From Caballeronia novacaledonica (GTDB lineage Bacteria > Pseudomonadota > Gammaproteobacteria > Burkholderiales > Burkholderiaceae), in NCBI RefSeq assembly GCF_900258035.1, contig NZ_OGTP01000008.1, positions 62,001-126,000 on the forward strand: DNA of 64,000 bases. The letters run 5' to 3'. This document shows positions 54,563 to 63,400 of the stretch, in pieces. Numbering within the stretch: position 1 is the first letter of the stretch; the number at the start of each line of letters is the position of its first letter. Position numbers and translations under genes: made by a program. The notes below the pieces were generated by a model. The model was not told the DNA's origin, made no database searches, and saw only the letters and a list, made by a program, of their open reading frames with translations.

Positions 54563-54902
54563 GTTGCTTCCTGCTGTGGTGAAGGGTTGAGATTCGACAC
54601 GGCTCGGTTCGAGCGCAATCCGCCGACGCCGGGACACGCCGCGTCGCAGACCTGGGCTTCGCGCCTTCCTGTGCGAGCCGGTTCCCTTGTACCTGAATCG
54701 TTACAGGATCTGTGTCTTTCCATTGCGGCGTCGGAATCGGGAAGCTTTCGTGCTCGGGACGCAAGGACGCCATCGCGGTGTCCGTCGAGCCACGGCGCAT
54801 CTTTCTTGCTTGCCGATGATCGAGACCGCGACCTCACACGCGGCCAACGACGACCACCATCGAGGGCAAACGCGCCCCCGCCAAGGCTGGCACGGAGGAG
54901 CG
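54563..54902. other. 340-base divergent intergenic region
   Basis: No convincing gene was found. It should hold the promoters of the OmpA lipoprotein and the GDSL hydrolase. TTGTACCTGAATCGTTACAG near 54690 is slightly AT-richer and palindrome-like, but no firm promoter can be named. Confidence 0.25.
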
Positions 54903-55925
54903 ATGCGCCATTTCCCGAATACACACGGCATGCGCCGTGCAATTTCTGCCGTGCTGATTGCACTGCTTGCCGCATGCGGCGGTGGAAGCGACTCGGACGG
55001 AAGCAGTTCGTCGATGCCTGCGGGCGGCGTCAAGTTGCAGGTCGTGGCGTTCGGCGACAGCCTGTCGGACGTCGGGACATACGCGCCGATCGCGAGCGCG
55101 GTCAACGGCGGACGCTTCACGACGAATCCCGGACAGGTCTGGACGCAGGACGTCGCGCAGTATTACGGCGACACGCTCACCGCGGCGTTCACCATCGACC
55201 TCGGACACGAACTGAAGCCGCAAAGCGGATTGGGTTACGCGCAAGGCGGCTCGACGGTCGCCACGCCGGCCGATCAAAATCAGTTCCTCACCGACGTGAT
55301 CGGCGACGTCGAGATGCCCGTCAATCAGCAGATCGCGAGCTATCTGTCGTCGCACGGCAGTTTCAATGCGAGCCAGCTCGTGCTCGTCTGGGCCGGCGCC
55401 AACGACGTGCTTCGCGCCGGAAGTCCGCCCGCCGCGAACGCGACCGTGCAGACCGCCGCGACCACGCTCGCGCAACTCGTCGCGAAGATCGTGCAGAGCG
55501 GAGGCGCGCATGTCGTCGTGGTCAACGTGCCGAACATCGGACTTTCGCCCGATGGCATCCAGTCGTCCGATGGCGGCGCCAACTTCACGCAACTGTCGCA
55601 GCTCTTCAATGCGACGCTGACCTCCGCTTTGCAAACCAGCGGTCTGCAAGGCAAGGTGATCGTGATCGACGCCTACACGTGGACGACGCAGACCATCGGT
55701 AACTATCAGGCCAATGGATTCGCCGTCTCGAACACGGGGCAGGCCTGCGATCCGTCGAAGACACCGCGCGACACGTCGCTGCTCTGCTCACCGGCGACGT
55801 ATGTCGCGTCGAACGCGGACCAGACTTACATGTTCGCCGACGATCTCCATCCGACGACGCGCATGCACGCGCTTTTCGCGCAATATGTCGAGCAGCAGAT
55901 CGCGGCGAGCGGACTGGGGCACTGA
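54903..55925 (+). CDS. GDSL-family SGNH hydrolase, probable lipoprotein
   Basis: A 340-residue esterase/lipase. A signal sequence ends in a lipobox (LAAC, Cys25) followed by a Gly/Ser-rich linker. The SGNH blocks are visible: AFGDSLSDVG (block I, nucleophile Ser), GYAQGGS (block II), VWAGANDVL (block III) and DDLHPTTRMH (block V, Asp-His). GGAGGAG precedes ATG 54903. It could act on lipids or acylated sugars at the cell surface. There is no autotransporter domain. Confidence 0.88.
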   Translation: MRHFPNTHGMRRAISAVLIALLAACGGGSDSDGSSSSMPAGGVKLQVVAFGDSLSDVGTYAPIASAVNGGRFTTNPGQVWTQDVAQYYGDTLTAAFTIDLGHELKPQSGLGYAQGGSTVATPADQNQFLTDVIGDVEMPVNQQIASYLSSHGSFNASQLVLVWAGANDVLRAGSPPAANATVQTAATTLAQLVAKIVQSGGAHVVVVNVPNIGLSPDGIQSSDGGANFTQLSQLFNATLTSALQTSGLQGKVIVIDAYTWTTQTIGNYQANGFAVSNTGQACDPSKTPRDTSLLCSPATYVASNADQTYMFADDLHPTTRMHALFAQYVEQQIAASGLGH

Positions 55926-56003
55926 TCGGCTGCCCGGCAAAGCGGGCCTGCACGGTTCGTCGTGGAAAGGTATCGGTCGTGTTCATCGACATGGAGAACG
56001 TCT

Positions 56004-56621
56004 ATGCGCAAGCTCATCGTTTCCGCGTTCATCAGTCTGGATGGCGTCATTCAGGCACCCGGCGGACCGACTGAAGATACGAGCGGCGACTTCCGCCTCG
56101 GCGGCTGGATCGTGCCTTATGCCGACGAAGCCATAGGCCAGCACGTGCAGAGCCTGCTCGCGCAGCCATTCGATCTGCTGCTCGGGCGCTGCACTTACGA
56201 CATCTTCGCGTCGTACTGGCCGCGCGTTCCGCCCGATTCGCCGAGCCGCGCCATTGCCGACGTGTTCGACGGTGTCGCCAAGCACGTCGCCACTCATCGG
56301 CCCGATGATCTCGACTGGCAGAACAGTCACGCGCTGCAAGGCGATCTCGCCGACGCGGTGCGCGCGCTCAAACACGACGACGGCGCCGACCTGCTGACCT
56401 TCGGAAGCGGCGACATGGTGCGTCAACTGCTCGCGGCCGGTCTTATCGACGAACTTTGCCTGCTGATCTATCCCGTCATGCTGGGACGCGGCAAGCGCAT
56501 GTTGAGCGACGACGCCAGCGTGTCCGCCTTCACGCTGGCGCATTCGACGCCGACGCCCGCCGGCGTGCTCATCACGCGCTACATCCGCGACGGCGATGTA
56601 CGCACGGGCACGTTCGAATGA
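56004..56621 (+). CDS. Dihydrofolate reductase/RibD C-terminal family protein
   Basis: A 205-residue protein with the DHFR-like RibD C-terminal fold (MRKLIVSAFISLDGVIQAPG, LLLGRCTYDIFASYWP, GSGDMVRQLLAAGLIDEL). Members are NADPH-dependent reductases of uncertain substrate, often annotated YyaP/YwjB-like. GGAGAAC precedes ATG 56004. It stands alone. Confidence 0.9.
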   Translation: MRKLIVSAFISLDGVIQAPGGPTEDTSGDFRLGGWIVPYADEAIGQHVQSLLAQPFDLLLGRCTYDIFASYWPRVPPDSPSRAIADVFDGVAKHVATHRPDDLDWQNSHALQGDLADAVRALKHDDGADLLTFGSGDMVRQLLAAGLIDELCLLIYPVMLGRGKRMLSDDASVSAFTLAHSTPTPAGVLITRYIRDGDVRTGTFE

Positions 56622-56687
56622 GCATCCGCTGAAGCAACCGCACCTGTGCTTAAATGTGCGTTCCGTTCAGCCACGGAGCGCGTCCCG

Positions 56688-57470
56688 ATGACGAGTACCT
56701 GGTTGCATGACCTTCCGTTATGGCAGATGACGCTCGTCGTGTTCGGCGCGGCCGGAATCGTGGGCGCGGGAATGCATTTCGTCGCCGGCTGGCTTGCCGC
56801 CGGCGCGCATCGGCGGTCGTTCGTGGCGCTATCGCCGGGGCTGCTTTCGCCAATCGGCGTCATCTTCGGCTTGCTTATCGCCTTCACTGCCGCGCAGGTC
56901 TGGAACGACACGGCGCAGGCCAACGCCGCCGTCGACACGGAAGCCGGCGCGCTTCGCTCCGTGGTCGTCCTTTCCGCGGTCTTTCCGGAAGACGCGCGGA
57001 TGCAGTTGCGCAAGCTGATCCGCGAATACATCGAGTACACGGCGACGACCGAATGGAAATCGATGGCGCAAGGCGCCGTCACGCTGAAGATCAGCCCGCC
57101 CACGCTGAACAAGGCGATGCAGTTCGCGCTCTCGCTTCCGGCGAACACGCCCGGACAACAGACCGCGCAGCGACAGGTGGCGGTGTCTCTGGAGCAGGCG
57201 CTCGAAGCGCGTCGTCAGCGCATTCTGGTGAGCCGGTCCGAAGTCAGCGGCGTGAAATGGCTATGCCTGAGTTTTCTCGCCGCGTGCCTCGTGTTGGCCA
57301 TCGCGCTGATTCATTGCGAAAACCGGATGACGTCCGCCATCGCGATCGCGCTGTTTTGCGCGTGTGTTGCAACGGCCATGTTGTTGATCCTTTCACACGA
57401 CCGGCCATTCTCTGGAGCGATCGCGGTGTCGCCGGAACCGCTGTGGCAGGTCATTCCCGAGGATCAGTGA
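56688..57470 (+). CDS. DUF4239-like membrane protein
   Basis: A 260-residue protein with two or three helices near the N-terminus (LVVFGAAGIVGAGMHFVAGW, then LLIAFTAAQVW), a soluble middle region and two at the C-terminus (LCLSFLAACLVLAIALI and AIALFCACVATAMLLIL). This is the plan of the DUF4239 (bestrophin-like) group, of unknown function. GGAG precedes ATG 56688; the frame is open to 56646. It converges on the GNAT gene with a 5-base overlap-free junction near 57451-57470, where the coding ends overlap slightly. Confidence 0.7.
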   Translation: MTSTWLHDLPLWQMTLVVFGAAGIVGAGMHFVAGWLAAGAHRRSFVALSPGLLSPIGVIFGLLIAFTAAQVWNDTAQANAAVDTEAGALRSVVVLSAVFPEDARMQLRKLIREYIEYTATTEWKSMAQGAVTLKISPPTLNKAMQFALSLPANTPGQQTAQRQVAVSLEQALEARRQRILVSRSEVSGVKWLCLSFLAACLVLAIALIHCENRMTSAIAIALFCACVATAMLLILSHDRPFSGAIAVSPEPLWQVIPEDQ

Positions 57471-58149
57471 TTTCATCGGGCCGGCAATCGCGCGACATGC
57501 GTATCGAATAAAGCTCGGCCGGCAGTCGCCTGGATCGCGGGCGGCGCGCGGCAACGTTCGCAACGAATCCGAGCCGTTCGTAAAGCGCCCGCGCCGCTTC
57601 GTTTTCGACGAGCACATCGAGCACAATACGGCGATCCGCATCTTCCGCCCGCAAGTCGGAGGTCGTGACATGCCGAAAGAGCGCGGTGAAAATGCCCTGT
57701 CCGCGCATCGGCTCGGCCACGGCGCAATGCGCCATCAGAATCTGATCGTGCGAGGGCTTCGGCAACTCCGTCTCGAGCAAGAGACCTCTGGCGAGCATAT
57801 GCGCCGCGCCCCACGCGCCGAAGTGACGCGCGAGCATCCAGACCAGACTCGGGCCGTCCCATCGCATGCTGCGTCCATCGTGCAACGCGAGCACACCGGT
57901 CACCGCGCCGTATTCATCGATGGCCACCCGATGCCGCCGCCACGAAAAGCGCCCTGCTCGCGAGCGAAACGCCGCTTCGAGAAACTCAATGCAACGCTCA
58001 CGCGCAACGCCGAGGAAATATAGAAACTCGCGTTCACCCGACGCAAAGACGAGCGGCGCGCATTGATGCGCATCGTCGGGGCGCGCGGCGCGCACGCTCA
58101 CCATAAGCTTTCGTTCGACATCGGCGTGCGCTTCGCGCAATACGATCAT
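57451..58149 (-). CDS. GNAT family N-acyltransferase, last gene of the lipid operon
   Basis: A 232-residue protein. The N-terminal part is unassigned. The C-terminal half has an acetyl-CoA binding loop (VAEPMRGQGIFTALF) and the GNAT end region (ENEAARALYERLGF). Its ATG overlaps the stop of the AONS-like gene by 4 bases (ATGA), so it is made with the polyketide operon and could N-acylate the amine product. The acyl donor is unknown. The 3' end overlaps the convergent DUF4239-like gene by 20 bases. Confidence 0.8.
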   Translation of the reverse strand: MIVLREAHADVERKLMVSVRAARPDDAHQCAPLVFASGEREFLYFLGVARERCIEFLEAAFRSRAGRFSWRRHRVAIDEYGAVTGVLALHDGRSMRWDGPSLVWMLARHFGAWGAAHMLARGLLLETELPKPSHDQILMAHCAVAEPMRGQGIFTALFRHVTTSDLRAEDADRRIVLDVLVENEAARALYERLGFVANVAARRPRSRRLPAELYSIRMSRDCRPDEITDPRE

Positions 58150-59474
58150 CGCCGGGCCACGCGCTTGAGCGTGTCGATCGTGTGGTCGATCTGCTCCGGT
58201 TCATGCGTGCTGCAAATGAAAAAGCGCAAACGGGCCGCGCGTTCTTCCACGGCCGGATAGAAGATCGGCTGCACGTTGATGCCTTCTTCGAAGAGGTCGT
58301 TCGCCCATTGCGCGGCTTTCAGCGAGCTGCCCGCGATGATCGGCACCACTGCGTATCCCGCGCTCGTTCCCGTGTCGAAGCCCGCCTCGCGCGCCGCGTT
58401 CAGAAACTGCTGGCCGCGCGCGCGTAGCGTTGCGACGCGCTCAGGCGCGGCGAGCATCTGCTGCAAGGCCGCGAGCGACCCGGCGGCGAGCGCGGGCGCA
58501 AGACCGACGCTATACAGAAAGCCAGGCGCGAAATGCCGCAGGATATCCACGAGCGGCTGAGATCCGGCGATAAAACCGCCGCAGCCCGCGAGCGTCTTGC
58601 TCATCGTGCCCATCCAGATATCGACGTCATCGTGATTCACGCCCGCGTGCTCGCGAATGCCCGCGCCGCGCGCGCCCAGCACGCCCAGCGAATGCGCCTC
58701 ATCGACCATCAGAAAGAAGCGGTGACGGCGGCGCAGCTCGACGAAGCGCGCCAGGTCCGGCACGTCGCCGTCCATGCTGTAAAGGCCTTCGATCGCGACG
58801 AGCACATTCCGGTATTCGTGGCGTGCGCGCGCAAGAATCTCGTCGAGCGCGGCCCAGTCGTTATGCGGAAAACTCAGTCGCTTCGCGCCGCTCGACTGCG
58901 CGCCCTGCACGATGCTGTTGTGCGCGAGCGCGTCGTGAAGGATCAGATCGCCTTGACTGAACAACGCGCCGATCGTGGTCACGTTGGTCGCGTGGCCGCT
59001 CACGAACGCGACGCAATCGTCGGTTCCGTAGAGCGACGCGAGCGCGCGCTCCAGTTCGCGCTGTATCGGACGCTCGCCCGCCACCATCCGGCTCGCCGAC
59101 GCCGACGTGCCGTAGCGGTCGATGGCCGCCTTGGCATGCGCGGCGACGACCGGGTCCGACGCCATGCCGAGATAGTTGTAGTTGGCATAGTTGATGTACT
59201 CGCGGCCTTCGATCGTCGTCGTCGCGCCCGCCATGCCTTCATGCACGCGAAAGAAGGGCGAACGAAGCTGCAACGCGTCGCCCGCGCGCCGTATCAGATC
59301 GACCTGCTGATAAAGCGGCATGGCTTCGAAGCCCGCGCGCGCGTTCCACTCGCCGCCGTCTCCCGCGCGGCCCGGCTGTCGCGCGCCCTCGCCGGCTTCT
59401 TTCGATACGCGTTCGAGTTGCCGCTTCAACGCGGCGGCGGCAAGCTGCTGCCGGATCTGGCCTTGCAATCCCAT
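58146..59474 (-). CDS. AONS/serine-palmitoyltransferase-type PLP synthase
   Basis: A 442-residue alpha-oxoamine synthase. Lys293 (GTMSKTLAGCGG) should bind PLP, and the cofactor motif DEAHS is at 258-262. About 50 residues precede the usual family start. These enzymes join an amino acid and an acyl thioester with loss of CO2, as in biotin, heme and sphingolipid synthesis. With a polyketide synthase upstream in the same operon, it most likely releases the chain from the carrier protein as an amino ketone. It lies 30 bases after the LpxC-like gene. Confidence 0.88.
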   Translation of the reverse strand: MGLQGQIRQQLAAAALKRQLERVSKEAGEGARQPGRAGDGGEWNARAGFEAMPLYQQVDLIRRAGDALQLRSPFFRVHEGMAGATTTIEGREYINYANYNYLGMASDPVVAAHAKAAIDRYGTSASASRMVAGERPIQRELERALASLYGTDDCVAFVSGHATNVTTIGALFSQGDLILHDALAHNSIVQGAQSSGAKRLSFPHNDWAALDEILARARHEYRNVLVAIEGLYSMDGDVPDLARFVELRRRHRFFLMVDEAHSLGVLGARGAGIREHAGVNHDDVDIWMGTMSKTLAGCGGFIAGSQPLVDILRHFAPGFLYSVGLAPALAAGSLAALQQMLAAPERVATLRARGQQFLNAAREAGFDTGTSAGYAVVPIIAGSSLKAAQWANDLFEEGINVQPIFYPAVEERAARLRFFICSTHEPEQIDHTIDTLKRVARR

Positions 59475-59504
59475 GCTGCACCGTCCTCTGTTCTCGCGCG
59501 GCGC

Positions 59505-60428
59505 TCAGGCCGCGCACTCCGCCCATTCCCACGCGCGGCGATCGGCCATCAGCGCGGAGACGAGGCGGTGATTCATCTCATGACTCGGGCGCAGCGCACT
59601 GACGCGGCCGAGGAGCGGCGCGCCGGCCATCGCCATATCGCCGACGAGATCCAGCACGCGATGACGCACGAACTCGTCCGGCAGCCGCATGCCGCCGATC
59701 ACGCGATTGCCGACGATCGACGCCGTGCACGAAAGTCGCGCGCCGCGCAGAATCGGCGTGCGCTTCACGTAGCCCGCGAGCATCGCCGGCAGCGCCCACT
59801 TCACGCGGCCATACGAACGCGAAGGCGCGATTTCCCGCGCGAACACATCGGGCGTGAGTTCGCCGCTCCAGGTCATGTCGCCGAAGCCCTTCAGATCGTT
59901 GTGCACGATCACTTCGTAGCGTGCCGCCGGCTCGATACGCATCTCGCGCCGCGCGCCGCGCGCGCCGTCTTCCACCTTCACCGGCCCGAGCACGCGAATG
60001 AAGCGCTTCGGGCTGCCCAGCTCGATGCGTCCGCACGCGCGGATCGCGTCGATCCACGGCGTGGCGCTGCCATCGAGAATCGGCACTTCCTCCGCATCGA
60101 GTTCGACCACGGCATGATCGATCTCGCACATGACGAGCGCCGCCAGCACATGCTCGACAGTGCGCACGCCTGCTGCATCGCTGGCGCGCAGCATCGTGCA
60201 CAGCGGTTGCGCGCGGCGCAGCGCCGGGTCCGCCGGAATATCGGCCGCGCCGCCTTCCAGATCGATACGGCGAAACACGATGCCGCGCGCATCCGCCGAT
60301 CCCGGATCGCCGGTCGCGGGCAAGATGCGCACGCGCACGCGCCGCCCGGTATGCAGGCCGTGTCCCTGCATCTCGAGCGTGCGCGCGAGTGTTCCTTGCC
60401 GCGTGCTCCATCCGGCGAGCGGCGTCAT
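59505..60428 (-). CDS. LpxC-like zinc deacetylase in a polyketide operon
   Basis: A 307-residue protein resembling UDP-3-O-acyl-N-acetylglucosamine deacetylase. The zinc ligands His93 (VEHVLAAL), His256 and Asp260 (EFVRHRVLD) and the catalytic His283 are present, as is GHGLHTG near residue 22. Differences from E. coli LpxC are Arg257 in place of the active-site Lys239 and Ser205 in place of Thr191. Its start overlaps the polyketide synthase stop (ATGA). It is probably a paralogue with its own substrate, not the lpxC of lipid A synthesis, which normally sits in the dcw cluster. Confidence 0.82.
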   Translation of the reverse strand: MTPLAGWSTRQGTLARTLEMQGHGLHTGRRVRVRILPATGDPGSADARGIVFRRIDLEGGAADIPADPALRRAQPLCTMLRASDAAGVRTVEHVLAALVMCEIDHAVVELDAEEVPILDGSATPWIDAIRACGRIELGSPKRFIRVLGPVKVEDGARGARREMRIEPAARYEVIVHNDLKGFGDMTWSGELTPDVFAREIAPSRSYGRVKWALPAMLAGYVKRTPILRGARLSCTASIVGNRVIGGMRLPDEFVRHRVLDLVGDMAMAGAPLLGRVSALRPSHEMNHRLVSALMADRRAWEWAECAA

Positions 60429-63400
60429 TCCAGCAGCTCCGTGGCGTCGGAGACATCGGAGGGATCCGCCGGGGCTGCGTGCGCGTTGGCTTTCGCGTCG
60501 ACGTTCCTGGCGCCGACATCGACCGCGTGCTTCTTCGCGAGGTAGCCGAGCGTCTCCTGCGTCGTGTCGGGCGCGGCCGCGGCATCGCCGAGGCTCGATT
60601 CGATCGATTCGAGAATGCGCGCGCCGAGCGAGCGCACCGTCGCGCCGTCGGCGATCGCCATGACGGACAGCTTCACGTCGAAAATCTCCTCGATCGCCAT
60701 GCCGAGTTCCATGCCCATCAGCGAGTCCATGCCCATGTCGAGCACGGAGCTTTCCACCTGCACGCGCTCCGCCGACAGATGCAGAATGCGCGCGATCTGC
60801 ACACGCAAGGTCTCTTCGACGAGCGCGGCGGCTTCATCCCGCGGCAGCGCGAGAATCTGCGCCCGCAAGGCCCGGCCGCCCTCGCCCACGGGTTCGGCCG
60901 CACCGCGCAGACGCATCGGCGCGTAACGGCGCGCGCCCGCCGCGGGCATGCCGCGCGCCAGAGCCTGCCAGTCGAGCCGCACGACCGCGCTGCCCGCGCT
61001 GCCTTCGCGCAAGGTCTCGCCGAGCATCGCGAGCGCCTCGTCCGATGAAATCGCCGCGCCGCCGATACGCGATTGCAGTGCTTCGCGCGTCCTGTCGTTG
61101 CGCGCGAGAAAGCCCACGTCGACGAGCGGCCCCCACGCCATGGCGACGCCCGGCAAGCCCGCCGCGCGCCGCCACTGCACGAGTGCTTCGAGATACGTGT
61201 TCGCGGCGACATAGCTGGACTGGCCAGGGTTGCCGAGCGCGGTCGTCGCCGACGAATAGACGATGAAGTAATCGAGAGCGTGATGGATCGTCTCTTTGTG
61301 CAGGTTCCATGCGCCCGCCAGCTTGGGCGCGAGCACGGCGGCGAAGCGTTCGTCGTCGAGATTGCGCAGCAGGCCGTCGTCGATATGCATGGCCGAATGC
61401 AGCACGCCGCGCAACGGCACGCCGCGCGCGTCGATCTGCGCCACCAGCGCGCGCAGCGCGGCGGCGTCGGTCGTGTCGCACGACGCGACATGCACGTGCG
61501 CGCCGAACGCGTCGCGCCATTGGCCGGCCTCCTCGCGCATGGCTTCGTCGAGCGCGCCGCGACGGCTCGCCAGCGTGAGATGCCGCACGCCATGCGCGAC
61601 CAGCCAGCGCGCGGTCGCGAAGCCGAGTCCGCCCGTGCCGCCGATGAGGAGCCAGGCGGCGTCGGCATCGAAACGAAGCGGCGCATCGGGTTCGTGCGAA
61701 CGCGCGGGCGCGGGCACGCCCGCCGGATAGTTCACGAGCACCTTGCCGATCTGGCGCGCCTGCTGCATGTAGCGGAACGCATCTTCGGCGCGCGCGGCCG
61801 GGAACGTCCGGTACGGCAGCGGATGGAGCGAGCCGTCGCCGAACAGCGCGAGCATTTCGTCGAAGAGACGCCGCGCGAGATCCGGCATGACCTTCATCAA
61901 CTGATCTGCGTCGATGCCGAAGTAGCTGATGTTGTTGCGGAACGGACGCAGCCCGATCTTGCTGTTTTCGTAGAAATCGCGCTTGCCGAGTTCGAGGAAG
62001 CGCCCGAACGGACGCAGCGTGTCGATGCCGCGCACCATCGCTTCGCCGGCGAGCGAGTTCAGCACGACATCGACGCCCGCTTTGCCGGTCAGTGCCAGCA
62101 CGTCGTCGGCGAAGGCCAGGCTGCGCGAATCCAGCACGTGATCCGCACCGAGCAGACGCACGAACTCGCGCTTTTCGCGGCTGCCCGCGGTCGCGAACAC
62201 TTCGGCGCCGAGATGGCGCGCGAGCTGGATCGCCGCAGTGCCGACGCCGCCCGCGCCGCCGTGGATCAGCACGCGCTCGCCCCGGCGCACGCGCGCGAGT
62301 TCGACCAGCGCGTAAAACACGGTGAAGAACGCGGTCGGAATGGTCGCGGCTTCCTCGAACGTGAGGGCGGCCGGCTTGTGGCCGATAGCCGTGCTCGTCG
62401 TGCGCACGCGCGTGGCGAACGACGCGGGCGCGAAACCGAGCACGGCGTCGCCCGGAGCGAACGCGGTGACGTCGCGGCCCACGCGCACGATGCGGCCCGA
62501 CAGTTCCATGCCGATGCTCGCGCCCGCGAAACCCGCCTCGACGGCTTCGTCCGAGAGCAGGCCCATCACGTACATCACGTCGCGGAAGTTGAGGCCGGTG
62601 GCGACCGGTTCGATCTCGACTTCGTCGGCGGCGAGCGCGGCGTCGGCGAGCGCGAGCCATTGCAGATTGCGCAGCGAGCCGGGATGCCCGAAGCCCAGCG
62701 CCGCGGGCATCTCATCCGCCGCATCGAGTCGCGCGTGGTCGTCGGCATCGAGCATGCGGGGCACGTAACGGCCGAGCGGGCCCAGCACGACTTCCTCTTC
62801 GCCATCGTGATCGAGGAGTTCGCCAGCGAGCAGCGCGTCCGCGTCACGGCATTCGGGCGATACGTCCACCAGACGGCAGCCGAGTTCCGGATGCTCGTTG
62901 GCGAGCACGCGGCACAGTCCCCACAGCGTGGCCTGTTCCGGACGCAGCGCGGCGGCGTGGATGCCGGGCACCGCGAAGGGCGCGCCGCCGCGCGTCACGA
63001 CCGTCAGTTGCGCGGGCCCGCGATGCGCGGCCAGGTCGCGCACGAGCCGCGCCAGCGCAATCGACGTGTGCTCCTGCGCGGCGAGCGCGGCCTTGCCATC
63101 GACGGACGGCCCCGCTTCCGGCGCGACGTACACGATGCGCAAGGGCGCCGCATCCGGCGTCGCGGACAACACGTCGCGCACGGCGGACAAGGCCAGCGCC
63201 TCCACACGGGCGCCGGCAGCATGCAGCGCCGCGCGCAGTGCGTTGACGGAGCCGGTGCAGGCGTCGGCATATGCGATCAGCCACGTCGGCGCGGATGCAT
63301 CGACGGGCGCGGCCTGCGACGACACATGCGCCTGCCGCCCGGCACGCGCGAGCATCAGCGTGGGCATGCCTTCGAGATCGAGTTGCCGTTCCCGCACATG

